Source: Mesorhizobium_B sp963522145 (GTDB lineage Bacteria > Pseudomonadota > Alphaproteobacteria > Rhizobiales > Rhizobiaceae). From it: 64,000 nt of DNA. The position numbers and the translations under genes were made by a program. The stretch spans positions 209,359 to 273,358 of the forward strand of contig CAUQXI010000002.1 in NCBI GenBank assembly GCA_963522145.1. Reading direction: 5' to 3'. The notes under the pieces were generated by a model. That model saw only the letters and a list, made by a program, of their open reading frames with translations. It had not been told where the DNA came from and searched no databases. Position 1 is the first letter of the stretch. Each line of letters opens with the position of its first letter. Shown here piece after piece: positions 8,248-16,725 of the stretch.

Positions 8248-9080
8248 TGAAGCTCCTCCCCGAAAGCGGTCGGACCTGGCTGCCCCTTAGCCGCAGCACG
8301 TCGCGAAACCGAGTTTTCGACCGCACCAGTGATGGCGGCAATCAGGTCGTGATGGGTGTCCTGCGGCGTGAAGACGCCATTGTTCTTGCCAAGGCGCAGA
8401 ACGACGATACGGTCTGCCACGGCGCGCACGTCGTCCATGTTGTGGGAGATCACGATCACACCGAGGCCTCGGTCGCGCACCCGCTCGATAAGGTTCAAGA
8501 CCTCCGCAGTCTGTGCCACGCCGAGCGCGGCCGTTGGCTCGTCGAGCATGATCAGCTTGGGTTCAAGCAGCAGCGACCGGGCGATGGCAACGGTTTGGCG
8601 CTGGCCGCCCGACAGTGAGGCTACGGGCTCACGGACAGAAGGGATGCGCGCGGCGAGTTCGTTCAGAAGGGTCCATGCGCGCACCTCCATGGCGACTTCA
8701 TCAAGTGCCCAAGGGCTCTTCTCGCGGCCGAGAAAGATGTTGGACACCACATCAAGATTTTCACAAAGAGCAAGATCCTGGAACACCGTCGCGATGCCCA
8801 TGTCGAGCGCTGCCGCGGGCCCGTCCGGCGTGGTTTCCTTGCCCATGAAGCTGATGGTGCCGGAGGACGGCTGGAAAACGCCGGCCAGTACTTTCACGAG
8901 CGTCGACTTGCCGGCGCCATTGTCGCCCACCAGCGCCACCACTTCGCCGGCGTGAACGTCGAGATCGATATCGGTCAACGCGGAGACAGCGCCGAAATTC
9001 TTGGAAATGTTGCGCAGCGATATGACGGGATCGCCTCGCGGCCTGCGCGGTGCTTTCTGACTGGATGCGGCATCGCTCAT
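8244..9080 (-). CDS. sugar ABC transporter ATP-binding protein (single-NBD type)
   Basis: The 278-residue product carries one complete ABC ATPase domain: Walker A GDNGAGKST near residue 57, Q-loop, LSGGQRQ signature, Walker B LIMLDEPTAAL and a switch His in VISHN. Most RbsA or XylG proteins have two fused nucleotide-binding domains; here only one is present, so the working transporter would be a homodimer of this subunit. That single-domain form is known in several rhizobial sugar transporters. It shares an ATGA overlap with the permease gene and lies 70 bases after the binding-protein gene. Confidence 0.92.
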   Translation of the reverse strand: MSDAASSQKAPRRPRGDPVISLRNISKNFGAVSALTDIDLDVHAGEVVALVGDNGAGKSTLVKVLAGVFQPSSGTISFMGKETTPDGPAAALDMGIATVFQDLALCENLDVVSNIFLGREKSPWALDEVAMEVRAWTLLNELAARIPSVREPVASLSGGQRQTVAIARSLLLEPKLIMLDEPTAALGVAQTAEVLNLIERVRDRGLGVIVISHNMDDVRAVADRIVVLRLGKNNGVFTPQDTHHDLIAAITGAVENSVSRRAAAKGQPGPTAFGEELQ

Positions 9081-9108
9081 GGCGGACCTCGTTGATGAAG
9101 GTGCAAGA

Positions 9109-9137
9109 ACCCGGCCGTCGGGAAGAGACGGCCGGGT
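9109..9137 (-). terminator. intra-operon hairpin after the binding-protein gene
   Basis: A perfect 11-bp stem joins 9109-9119 and 9127-9137 around a seven-base loop, in the 70-base gap between the binding-protein stop and the ATPase start. There is no T tract on the minus strand after it, so it is unlikely to be a full terminator. Such hairpins often protect the abundant binding-protein mRNA and lower expression of downstream genes. Confidence 0.6.
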
Positions 9138-9149
9138 AAGCGTGGGCTC

Positions 9150-10214
9150 TTACTTGATGCCCATCTTGTCGCAGGCCGCCACGTAGTCTCCGGTGCAAAC
9201 CTCAGCCACGGCCGTGATGCCCTTGTCAAAAATCTCGGCCTTGATGTTTTCGGCCGTGATCACCGCCGGGACGAACAACTCCGACGGCGTGTTGTAGAGC
9301 GTTGTCTTCGCCTCTGGCGTCTTGCCCGTGATGAACTGGTAAGCCACGTCTGCCGCCGCTGCGGCGACGATCTCCGACGGCTTGGAGATCGTGTTGTACT
9401 GATCGCCGGAGATGATCAGTTGCAGGGCGGCGATCGTCGCGTCATTGCCGGTAATTGGCGGAACCGGGTCGACGCCGGCCGCCTTGAACGCGGCAATTGC
9501 CCCGCCGCCGGTGCCATCATTGGCGGCAACCACGCCCTTGATGTCGGCGCCAAAGCGAGTGACTTGGCCGGCCGCCCATTCCTGCGCCTTCGGCGGTGCC
9601 CACTCCGGCGTGTCGAATTCCGCCAGTGTCTTGTAGGTCGAGGCATCCAGTGCGGCGTCGATGCCGTCGCGGATCAAACCGGCTGCGGCGTCGGTTGGCG
9701 AACCGTTGATCTGCAGCACGCCGGCTCCGTCCGCAACGCCCTGCTTCTTCAGGTAGTCGACAAGCGACTGCGCGATCGCCTGGCCGATGCCCTTGTTGTC
9801 GAACGACACGTAGTAGTCCGCCGGCTGGTCCGGGATCGGCCGGTCATAAGCGATAACTTTTACGTTCTGGCTGTGTGCCTGCTGCACCAGGGAAGCGGCC
9901 GCGCTGGAGTCGACAGGATCGAGCACGATCACGGTCGCGCCCTGCGACATCACCGAGTTGAACTGCTGCTGCTGCAAGGCAACGTCGGCATTGGCGTTCT
10001 GGTAGATCACCGTGCAGTTCGGGCAGAGCTTCTTCATCTCGGCCTGGAAGCCGGGAAAGTCGTGCTGCTCGTAGCGGGTCGAAGCCTGATCGGGCATCAG
10101 GAAGGCGACGGTCGCGGTTTCGTTGCCCTGAGCAAGCGCGCTCAAGGTGCCGGCGGCGCCGAGAGCGATGGCACCCAAAGCGGCCGATACCCGAAATCTG
10201 TTCACATAGGCCAT
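9150..10214 (-). CDS. periplasmic sugar or polyol-binding protein of ABC transporter
   Basis: I choose ATG 10214 because GGAGG lies nine bases ahead; the ATG at 10220 is too close. The 354-residue product begins with a signal peptide (hydrophobic run AALGAIALGAAGTLSALAQ, cleavage probably after ALAQG). The rest is a type 1 periplasmic-binding fold of the ribose/xylose family (Peripla_BP_4), with VIVLDPVDSSAA, VIAYDRPI and VAANDGTGGGAIAA. It captures the substrate outside the inner membrane and delivers it to the permease at 6997. Two cysteines near the C-terminus (EVCTGDYVAACDK) probably form a disulfide. First structural gene of the operon. Confidence 0.92.
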   Translation of the reverse strand: MAYVNRFRVSAALGAIALGAAGTLSALAQGNETATVAFLMPDQASTRYEQHDFPGFQAEMKKLCPNCTVIYQNANADVALQQQQFNSVMSQGATVIVLDPVDSSAAASLVQQAHSQNVKVIAYDRPIPDQPADYYVSFDNKGIGQAIAQSLVDYLKKQGVADGAGVLQINGSPTDAAAGLIRDGIDAALDASTYKTLAEFDTPEWAPPKAQEWAAGQVTRFGADIKGVVAANDGTGGGAIAAFKAAGVDPVPPITGNDATIAALQLIISGDQYNTISKPSEIVAAAAADVAYQFITGKTPEAKTTLYNTPSELFVPAVITAENIKAEIFDKGITAVAEVCTGDYVAACDKMGIK

Positions 10215-10299
10215 TTCCATTCTCCTCCGTAGTGATGGGCCGTCACAGCGACGACATTTTACGTCTGGTGGTCGTACAGTCCTTCCATGCCTCCCGTGT

Positions 10300-11184
10300 T
10301 CAGGCTGCTTGGGCGGCGTGGATGTTCTCGCCGAGCAGGCGCCTGAAGCGCGACGGCGGCATGCCCTTCTCCGCCAGGAATTGGCGATTGAAGTTGGACA
10401 GATTGTTGAAGCCGACCTCGAAGCAGATGTCGGTGATCGAGGCGTTTTCTTCGCTCATCAGAATCTGGCAGGCGAGATTGATACGCAGACGCTTCAGATA
10501 CTGCACGAGCGACATGCCGGTATGTCGGCGAAACGCGCGCGAGAATGCCCCGGTTGACTGGCCCGCAATGGCGGCCAGGTCCGCTTCGTCAAAGGGCTGA
10601 GTGAGATTTTCGCGGATAAAGGCGATCGCCTTGTTCATGCCCGCAGACATGTAGCCCGATGGGTCGGGCAAGTATTTTGCGCTTGCGAGCGGCTTGATGT
10701 CTCGCGCGCGGCTGAGGTGGCCGACAATCATCATGAAGAGCTCAAGACGGCGAAACCCTTGCGCGCTCTGGATTTCCTCCATGAGCGGCCAAACCGATCG
10801 GCTCGTTTCGGCCGCAAACAGAACGCCGCGGCGCGAGGAAGCAAGGAGCGGATTGAGGTAGGCGAGCTCAGGCAACACTTGCGCGGCGTCGCCGATGAAG
10901 CACTCGCTGAACTGTATGATGCGGCAGCGCAGGGGCACTGCCTCACCCTCAGGCACGTCGCTGACCCAGTTGTGGGGCAAATTGGGCCCGGTCAGAACGA
11001 GGTTTCCTTCATCAAACTCGCCGATGAAGTCGCCAACAAAGTAGCGGCCACGGGTCTTCACGACCTGGTGGATCTCGTATTCCGGATGAAAGTGCCAGCG
11101 CACCGTGTGGTAAGGGTAGCCGTGCGCCCACGCGGTGAACGACTCCCCACGGCGAATCTGGACCAGTTCCAAGTCTGGTTCCAT
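10300..11184 (-). CDS. AraC-family transcriptional regulator
   Basis: The start at ATG 11184 sits seven bases after GGAGG; longer frames to 11232 lack support. Of the 294 residues, the first 100 form a cupin-like sensing domain with HFHPEYEIHQV and LTGPNLPHNW. The last 100 hold the two AraC helix-turn-helices, including ITDICFEVGFNNLSNFNRQF. The gene lies 85 bases ahead of the binding-protein gene and points the same way. It is therefore the likely activator of the pentitol uptake and catabolism operon, with the polyol or a product as inducer. The target and inducer are inferred. Confidence 0.9.
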   Translation of the reverse strand: MEPDLELVQIRRGESFTAWAHGYPYHTVRWHFHPEYEIHQVVKTRGRYFVGDFIGEFDEGNLVLTGPNLPHNWVSDVPEGEAVPLRCRIIQFSECFIGDAAQVLPELAYLNPLLASSRRGVLFAAETSRSVWPLMEEIQSAQGFRRLELFMMIVGHLSRARDIKPLASAKYLPDPSGYMSAGMNKAIAFIRENLTQPFDEADLAAIAGQSTGAFSRAFRRHTGMSLVQYLKRLRINLACQILMSEENASITDICFEVGFNNLSNFNRQFLAEKGMPPSRFRRLLGENIHAAQAA

Positions 11185-11376
11185 ATGCATTCCTCCCGAA
11201 CCGGCTGGGCTCCTCTCCCATTGCCAATTCAAAACCGGGTTGGCTCCGCGTTGTGGAACTTAACCGGCAAGATGAACGCTACCGCTTGTCCTCCAAGCCC
11301 GCCACCACGAACCGAAAGCTCTTCTGATACTTTTTTGACTATTCGTTGTGCCCGATGGCGAGCAACGGAGACATGA

Positions 11377-11715
11377 GACATCATCGCGCATAAGGACGAG
11401 CTTGGCTTCGAGCCTCCGATCGTCAAGGCGCAGTGCAAGCAGGTCTTCTCGACCATCGGTGGGCCTACAGTGCAGCAACTGCTTGGCGCGGTTCACGACG
11501 GAGATTTCGCACTATTCGTGACACTGGGCGACTACTCACCGGATGCTAAGAAGATCGAGAGCAGCCGGACCAATCTAAGATTGATCCGGGGGACGGAACT
11601 TGTTCAGCTTGTCCTCAACAACTACGAGCGATTGGAGCCGCAGTTCAAAGCAATGCTTCCGCTGAAGCGTACCTACACGCCGAGCGCCATGCAAGGTGTG
11701 GCACCGATACCCTGA
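11377..11715 (+). pseudogene. 3' remnant of an Mrr-type restriction endonuclease gene
   Basis: An open stretch starting just after a TGA at 11374-11376 encodes the C-terminal part of an Mrr-like nuclease. It includes HKDELGFEPPIVKAQCKQ, where QCK corresponds to the (E/Q)xK catalytic strand, then FALFVTLGDYSPDAK and FKAMLPLKRTYTPS. The N-terminal half and the GxD part of the active site are missing, and upstream frames contain stops. An internal GTG at 11470 gives an 81-codon frame, but that piece would lack the active site. It is most likely a decayed restriction gene left in the island beside tRNA-Ser. Confidence 0.7.
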
Positions 11716-12104
11716 TTGAACACGCCTCAGAGAATTGGTCCAGCGCCTTGTGTCATGCGAGCAAAAGAGGAACGCCGCCCTAGCTGGCCAAGTGGTCAGA
11801 GGATGATTTTAAGTGGAAGCAACAACAGCGTAGCGGCGATTGACTTGAAAATGGGCGAGCTGGGGATGATGGCCGACGATGCAATTGTCGCGTGCGGTGG
11901 GATGCTCGGGAAGCTGTCAAGGCGTTGATCGCAGCGAACGGCTTTAATGAGAACGAGATGAGCAAGATCAGCCTTGGGTGCGCATGGCGGGCCATGCAGG
12001 CCGGCTGGAAGCTCAAAAGGGTTAGAGGGTGTGCTGACTCTTTTTAATGCAGTGCCCCTTGCATTGTAGCTGCATCATCATCATGTGAAATCAATCGGCG
12101 TCGA
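11716..12104 (+). other. degenerate coding remnants, no intact gene
   Basis: No credible gene is present. A frame around 11901-12030 reads like former coding sequence (EAVKALIAANGFNENEMSKI, then WRAMQAGWKLKR) but has no start and no supporting ribosome site. A 70-codon frame at 11716-11928 lacks protein-like composition. I read this as gene debris between the Mrr remnant and the reverse-transcriptase unit. Confidence 0.4.
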
Positions 12105-12132
12105 TTGGGAGCTTGAGCTTATGGTTTATACT
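12105..12132 (+). promoter_or_regulatory. possible promoter upstream of the RT-associated RNA
   Basis: TTGGGA at 12105-12110 and TATACT at 12127-12132 are 16 bases apart and face the reverse transcriptase. The predicted start near 12138 falls just before a series of stem-loops. The match is moderate (four of six bases in the -35 box). Confidence 0.35.
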
Positions 12133-12137
12133 GTCAA

Positions 12138-12372
12138 GCAGGGCTGGCAGAATAGCTGCCATATTTAGGCGGATTGTCATATCAATCTCCAGTGTGGTTG
12201 CATCAGCTTCGCTCGGGCTGCCGAACAGAAACGGTATCCCACTTACAGTATAGCACAATGCGTTGTACTAACGCGCGTCTAGCTGGGTTCGCTCAGCGCA
12301 ATAACGGCGGGGACAGGGGGTGAACCGGATCGCGTTCGGTGCTTCTGTCCCCACTCGACACTTGTTCAGGCA
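12138..12372 (+). ncRNA. candidate template ncRNA of the DRT2-like reverse transcriptase
   Basis: The roughly 235 bases before the RT gene contain successive hairpins. TGGCAG/CTGCCA pairs at 12145-12161; a small ACAA/TTGT hairpin is near 12255-12266; GCTG/CAGC pairs at 12282-12297. A long stem joins GGGGACAG at 12309-12316 to CTGTCCCC at 12345-12352. DRT2 defence RTs are known to copy an upstream structured RNA. One frame of this stretch has no stop codon from 12156 to 12320. The assignment rests on position and structure; boundaries are guesses and no covariance search was possible. Confidence 0.35.
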
Positions 12373-12381
12373 GTGTGCTGG

Positions 12382-13782
12382 ATGTGGACGCCGCGCGATA
12401 AGGACCTGAAACATTATCCGCACTTCGATGCCCCACTTACCAGAGCGAAGGTGGTGGAGATAGCGAATGACCCCAAAGCTGTAGCCATCAACGCGTTTTT
12501 CCCTCTCATTAAGTTCGATCGCTCATGGCAGCCGTATAGAGGCCTAGGGGGCGACAAGAAGGTGCGGACGCTGCGGTATGCAGCTCGCAAGGATGCAGCC
12601 ATATTCGCCTGCTACCGCGTACAGCTCTCCGAGAGCTATGAAAAGCGCCTTGTTACTAGTGGATTGTCTCCTCATGTGGTCGGCTACCGCCGGATCAAGG
12701 ACACCGCAGGCCGGGGAGGCAAGTCCAACATCCACTTCGCCCGAGATGCCTTCCGCTTCATTCGGGACAACTCGCCATGCGTTGTAGCAGTGGCGGACAT
12801 CAGTTCGTTCTTCGAGTCCATGGACCATGAACTTCTGCGTCAGAGATGGGCAGATGTCCTCGGAGTAGCCAGACTGCCGGCCGATCACTTCGCGCTTTTC
12901 AAGCAAGCGACCAAGTACCGGACGATCGACCAGACGGACCTATATGTCGCGCTCGGGTTCGCCGAGGTGAAGGGTGGCAAGACGGTCTACAAACACCCCC
13001 GCAGCGAGATGGAGAAGCAGCTTGCTTCCATGACACAGTTGCGTGCCCTTCTCGCCGGAAAGGGCCCCACGAGCGTCCCCATATACAAGCACAAGGCCAC
13101 CTTCGGCATCCCTCAAGGGTTGCCGATCTCCGACATCTTAGCGAATATCTACATGATCGAGTTCGACCGCGAGGTCGCCGAGTGGTGCCTGTGCCGTGGC
13201 GGCTTCTACCAGCGCTACTCCGACGACATCATCTGCGTCGTCCCCGGTGACTCGACCACGGACGGCCAGATCATCGACATGCTCCGGGTTGCAGTGGCCG
13301 CCAACGGCAGTGAGCTGAAGATCAAGGACTCGAAGATCAGCACAGGCCGGTATGGTCTCGATGAGGTGCCGAATGGCTTCCAGGCGGGGATGTCCGCCAG
13401 GAACGGGATCGAGTACCTCGGCTTCCGCTATGACGGTGCGCGCGTCTATCTACGCGACAAGACGCTCAGCAACTTGAACCGCAAGTTCAAGAGCAGGGCG
13501 CAGGGCATGACATGGGGCTATGTGCGGCGCTACCGGGACAAGTCCGCGCTGTGGTTGCGGGAGAACTTCGATTTCGACCGCGCTGTCTCGCTGTTCCTGC
13601 GCAAGGAGCGGTTCGAAGAGGCAGACGACCCGCGCGATTGGACCTTCTGGACTTACGCCCGAAAGGCGGAGCAGAATCTCTCCGATCTAAACCCGCGCAT
13701 CTTCCAGCAGCTCGTCGGGTTTAGGGAGCGGGCGCCGCTGATCCTAGCCGAGTACCTGGAAAGCGCGATCGCGAGGGCATGA
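12382..13782 (+). CDS. reverse transcriptase, DRT2-like antiviral type
   Basis: A 466-residue protein from ATG 12382; a GTG at 12373 would add three residues, and neither has a strong ribosome site. RT motifs are intact, numbered from the GTG: motif A VAVADISSFFESM with Asp142, GIPQGLPISD around 245-254, catalytic YSDD at 282-285 and GIEYLGFRYDG near 345. No maturase or endonuclease domain is present, so it is not a group II intron enzyme. The N-terminal KHYPHFD and GYRRIKD...GGKSNIHFARDAF, and the C-terminal WTFWTYARKA, match what I recall of DRT2 (UG2) proteins. DRT2 systems block phage by copying an upstream RNA. The subtype call is from memory. Confidence 0.75.
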   Translation: MWTPRDKDLKHYPHFDAPLTRAKVVEIANDPKAVAINAFFPLIKFDRSWQPYRGLGGDKKVRTLRYAARKDAAIFACYRVQLSESYEKRLVTSGLSPHVVGYRRIKDTAGRGGKSNIHFARDAFRFIRDNSPCVVAVADISSFFESMDHELLRQRWADVLGVARLPADHFALFKQATKYRTIDQTDLYVALGFAEVKGGKTVYKHPRSEMEKQLASMTQLRALLAGKGPTSVPIYKHKATFGIPQGLPISDILANIYMIEFDREVAEWCLCRGGFYQRYSDDIICVVPGDSTTDGQIIDMLRVAVAANGSELKIKDSKISTGRYGLDEVPNGFQAGMSARNGIEYLGFRYDGARVYLRDKTLSNLNRKFKSRAQGMTWGYVRRYRDKSALWLRENFDFDRAVSLFLRKERFEEADDPRDWTFWTYARKAEQNLSDLNPRIFQQLVGFRERAPLILAEYLESAIARA

Positions 13783-14018
13783 GGCGGATTTAGGCCGATC
13801 AAAGGTTGCTGCTGGATGTCAGCCGCGCGACGCGGCACCATACGCCTTGGCAATTGCGACGTTCTCAAAAGAGACACAGTTCATAGCGCGACCGTGAGAT
13901 GCAGCATCGGCCTCCAGCTATGTCTAATCACATCCAATTTGAATGTGGGCATCTTGTGGTATCAGAAGTTGCTGAGATAGAGAAACGTCATGCAAATCAG
14001 TAGCTTAGCGAAGGAATC

Positions 14019-14108
14019 TGGCGGACAGAGAGGGATTCGAACCCTCGATACGCTTTCACGTATACACGCGTTCCAGGCGTGCGCCTTAAACCACTCGGCC
14101 ATCTGTCC
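14019..14108 (-). tRNA. tRNA-Ser (anticodon GGA)
   Basis: Read on the minus strand, the gene starts GGACAGA at 14108 and its acceptor stem closes with TCTGTCC, followed by G and an encoded CCA at 14021-14019. The anticodon loop contains GGA, reading UCC. The T arm GGTTCGAATCC is canonical. The 90-base length, with a long variable arm formed by the palindromic ACGTATAC region, is typical of a serine tRNA. Its 3' end faces the reverse-transcriptase island. tRNA 3' ends are frequent integration sites, but I found no second copy of the 3' end on the far side of the island. Confidence 0.95.
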
Positions 14109-14410
14109 GTGTCACGCTGGACGGCCGGTCGGCGCGGCAGGCGTGCGGGGCGGTTCCTAGCCGATTGAGTTGACCGTGCCAAGCGCATCCGGACGCCAAA
14201 TGCGGCGGCGGGAAAAATCTGCGCCGGCATTCGGATGGAGGTGGAGACAGGGAGAGGAGGGATGGCGTGAGGGGCCGATGCCGCGAGGCACGTGCAGATT
14301 GCGAAAGCGCTCTCCACGCCATATCTCTGAGGAGGTGACAGCGATCGTTTCCCACCCCGCTGCGCGAGCGGCCGGCGGGGAAACGGCACCGAGCTGTTTC
14401 GAGAGGAGCC
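14109..14410. other. 302-base gap with an inverted repeat
   Basis: No gene is seen. CGTTTCCC at 14347-14354 can pair with GGGGAAACG around 14375-14384, shortly before the gene at 14411. It has no T tract, so it is a possible leader hairpin, not a terminator. Confidence 0.35.
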
Positions 14411-14764
14411 ATGATCCGCTTTCTGTTTCGCCTGGCTGGCGCGCTGGTGCTTGTTGTCGCCGTGATCCTCGCCGTGCTCGATGCCACGCGCACCGTGGCG
14501 GCCTCCGCGCTGGTGCTGACTGCGCTGAGCGACAGCTGGGCTTCCGCCCTGCCGCAATCCTTTGCGACGTTTCAGGCTTTCATCAAGGCCCATGCGGGGG
14601 AAAGCGTCTGGAGCGGCATCATCGCGCCTTTGCTCGGGGTGCCGGGCTTTTTCCTGCTCGGGCTCCTTTCCTTCCTGCTTTTTGCGGTCGGCTGGAAGCG
14701 CGAGGAGCGGCCTTCGGGCTTCGGCAGGAATGCCGTGCAGCCGATGCGGCGCAGGCGCGTTTGA
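14411..14764 (+). CDS. small inner-membrane protein of unknown function
   Basis: The 117-residue product has an N-terminal membrane helix (LFRLAGALVLVVAVILAVLD), a central soluble segment with a conserved-looking SDSWASALPQSFATFQAF, a second helix (PGFFLLGLLSFLLFAVGW) and a basic tail GWKREERP...MRRRRV. GAGAGGAGCC lies just ahead of ATG 14411. Similar two-helix proteins are widespread in rhizobia beside msrA, but I know of no function. It ends 37 bases before msrA in the same direction and is probably co-transcribed. Confidence 0.75.
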   Translation: MIRFLFRLAGALVLVVAVILAVLDATRTVAASALVLTALSDSWASALPQSFATFQAFIKAHAGESVWSGIIAPLLGVPGFFLLGLLSFLLFAVGWKREERPSGFGRNAVQPMRRRRV

Positions 14765-14801
14765 CCGCATCACTTCGTTCCGTGTTCCAAGGAGCCCGAC
14801 C

Positions 14802-15467
14802 ATGTTCTTTCTGAGCGACCTTCTCAACAAGAAGACGCAGATGCCCAAGCCCGGCGATGCGATGCCCGGCCGCGCCGAGGCGATCCCCACCGCAGCCAGC
14901 CATTTCGTGTCCGGCCGACCGCTGAAAGGTCCGTATCCCGAGGGGCTGGAAACGGCAATGTTCGGGATGGGCTGTTTCTGGGGCGCGGAGCGCTTGTTCT
15001 GGCAGATGCCCGGCGTATGGGTCACGGCGGTCGGCTATGCCGGCGGCCTGACGCCCAATCCGACCTATCACGAAACGACGACGGGGCTGACCGGTCATGC
15101 CGAGGTAGTGCTGGTGGTGTTCGATTCGGCGCTCGTTTCCTATGCCGACCTGCTCAAGACCTTTTGGGAATCGCACGACCCCACGCAGGGGATGCGCCAG
15201 GGCAATGATGTGGGCACGACCTACCGATCGGTGATCTACACGTTCGGCGAGCGCCAGCTTGAGGCCGCCAAGGCATCTCGCGACGCCTATAATTCGGCGC
15301 TTGGCGCGGCCGGCAAGGCGAAGATCACCACCGAGATCCAGCCCGCACCGGCCTTTTACTTCGCGGAGGCCGAACACCAGCAATATCTCGCCAAGAATCC
15401 TTACGGCTATTGCGGGCTGCAGGGCACAGGGGTGACCTGCGCGGTGCCGGTGCCCGCCACGGTGTGA
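14802..15467 (+). CDS. msrA: peptide-methionine (S)-S-oxide reductase
   Basis: Starts at ATG 14802 behind AAGGAG; the longer frame back to 14562 overlaps the previous gene and is unsupported. The 221-residue enzyme carries the catalytic GCFWGAE motif near residue 54, then GYAGG, TGHAEVV, FWESHDPTQ and EHQQYLAKNP, all diagnostic of MsrA. It reduces methionine-S-sulfoxide in oxidised proteins in the cytoplasm with electrons from thioredoxin. The tail GYCGLQGTGVTCAVP supplies two cysteines suitable as resolving residues. About 40 residues precede the domain, a usual length for the proteobacterial form. Confidence 0.95.
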   Translation: MFFLSDLLNKKTQMPKPGDAMPGRAEAIPTAASHFVSGRPLKGPYPEGLETAMFGMGCFWGAERLFWQMPGVWVTAVGYAGGLTPNPTYHETTTGLTGHAEVVLVVFDSALVSYADLLKTFWESHDPTQGMRQGNDVGTTYRSVIYTFGERQLEAAKASRDAYNSALGAAGKAKITTEIQPAPAFYFAEAEHQQYLAKNPYGYCGLQGTGVTCAVPVPATV

Positions 15468-15647
15468 GTGCCAGGTGCGGGTCGTTCCAAGATTCCGCGT
15501 GAAATCGGCTTCGGCCCATGCCACAAACTTGCGCTGAGCGGGCTTGTGAGAGCCTCGCCCGGGGGCGTAGCGGAACAAACCGCGTCCGCGCCGCTCCTCC
15601 TAGCAGGCAGACAGAACAATCAAGAAAACCGACAGGGTGTGGATCAC

Positions 15648-16637
15648 ATGAAGCGAATAATTCTGGGCCTTTTGGCCGCCGCTGCCGTTTCCTTCCCCGC
15701 ATTCGCGGCGGATTTCACGCCGGCGGTGCTGTATGATCTCGGCGGAAAGTTCGACAAGTCCTTCAACGAGTCCTCGTCTGAAGGCGCGAAGAAGTTCAAG
15801 GAGGAAACCGGCACCGCGTTCCGCGAGTTCGAGATCTCCAACGACGCCCAGCGTGAGCAGTCGCTGCGCAAATTCGTCGAGGACGGCAACAACCCGATCG
15901 TGATGGCAGGCTACAACTGGGCGACGACTCTCGAGAAGGTCGCCAAGGATTATCCGGACACGAAGTTCACCATTATCGACGCGGTGGTAGACCTGCCGAA
16001 TGTCCGCTCGGTGGTGTTCAAGGAGAACGAAGGCTCCTACCTCGTCGGCGTGCTGGCGGGCATGGCGTCCAAGTCCAAGAAGATCGGCTTTGTCGGCGGC
16101 ATGGATATTCCGCTAATCCGCAAATTCGCCTGCGGCTATGCCGGCGGGGCAAAGGCAGCCGGCGCGACCGATGTGATCCAGGTCTATACCGGCGACACGC
16201 CTGCTGCCTGGAACGACCCGACCAAGGGCGGCGAGATCGCCCGCTCGCAGATGGATCAGGGCGCGGACGTGGTTTACGCGGCGGCGGGCGGCACGGGCGT
16301 GGGCGTGCTACAGGCGGCGGCGGATGCCGGCAAGCTTGGCATCGGCGTCGACTCCAACCAGAACGCCCTTCAGCCGGGCAAGATCCTGACCTCCATGCTC
16401 AAGCGCGTGGATGTGGCCGTTTACAACGCCTTCATGGATGCGAAGAACAACAAGTTCACCGCCGGCATCAACAATCTCGGCCTGAAGGAAGACGGCGTCG
16501 ATTATGCCGTGGACGACAACAACAAAAACCTGATCACGCCGGAAATGAAGACGGCGGTGGAAAAGGCCAAGGCCGACATCATCGCCGGCACGGTGGCCGT
16601 GCACGACTACATGTCGGACAATACCTGCCCTTACTGA
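15648..16637 (+). CDS. BMP-family nucleoside-binding lipoprotein-type ABC component
   Basis: The 329-residue product from ATG 15648 opens with a signal peptide (MKRIILGLLAAAAVSFPAFA) without a lipobox Cys, so it is probably a soluble periplasmic protein. The mature part matches the Bmp/Med family: LYDLGGKFDKSFNESSSEGAKKF, FKENEGSYLVGVLAGMASKSK, IGFVGGMDIPLIRKFACGY and YAAAGGTGVGVLQAA. These proteins bind purine or pyrimidine nucleosides for BMP-type ABC importers. The transporter's ATPase and permeases lie 0.9-5 kb downstream, after two leftward genes. A strong terminator follows at 16669, so it is probably its own transcript. Confidence 0.92.
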   Translation: MKRIILGLLAAAAVSFPAFAADFTPAVLYDLGGKFDKSFNESSSEGAKKFKEETGTAFREFEISNDAQREQSLRKFVEDGNNPIVMAGYNWATTLEKVAKDYPDTKFTIIDAVVDLPNVRSVVFKENEGSYLVGVLAGMASKSKKIGFVGGMDIPLIRKFACGYAGGAKAAGATDVIQVYTGDTPAAWNDPTKGGEIARSQMDQGADVVYAAAGGTGVGVLQAAADAGKLGIGVDSNQNALQPGKILTSMLKRVDVAVYNAFMDAKNNKFTAGINNLGLKEDGVDYAVDDNNKNLITPEMKTAVEKAKADIIAGTVAVHDYMSDNTCPY

Positions 16638-16668
16638 TCGAGCTGAAAGAACCTGTGATTGCGTGAAG

Positions 16669-16700
16669 CGCCGGGTCGAACGATCCGGCGTTTTGCTTTT
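16669..16700 (+). terminator. intrinsic terminator after the BMP-family gene
   Basis: A ten-base stem, CGCCGGGTCG at 16669-16678 with CGATCCGGCG at 16681-16690 (one G-T pair), closes over AA and runs into TTTTGCTTTT. It lies 31 bases after the stop. Confidence 0.88.
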
Positions 16701-16725
16701 CCGCCGCAGTGATCGTCCTCGACGG

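Noticed and set aside
11716..11928. 70-codon frame after the Mrr remnant
   Set aside because: Composition is not protein-like and no ribosome site is present.
12382..13782. Group II intron maturase
   Set aside because: No maturase X domain or HNH endonuclease, and no intron domain V or VI was seen nearby.
11230..14108. Attachment-site repeat of the tRNA-Ser 3' end
   Set aside because: I looked for a second copy of the tRNA 3' sequence on the left side of the RT island and found none.
13997..15025. 342-codon frame crossing tRNA-Ser and msrA
   Set aside because: Runs through a tRNA gene and opposite msrA; no protein features.
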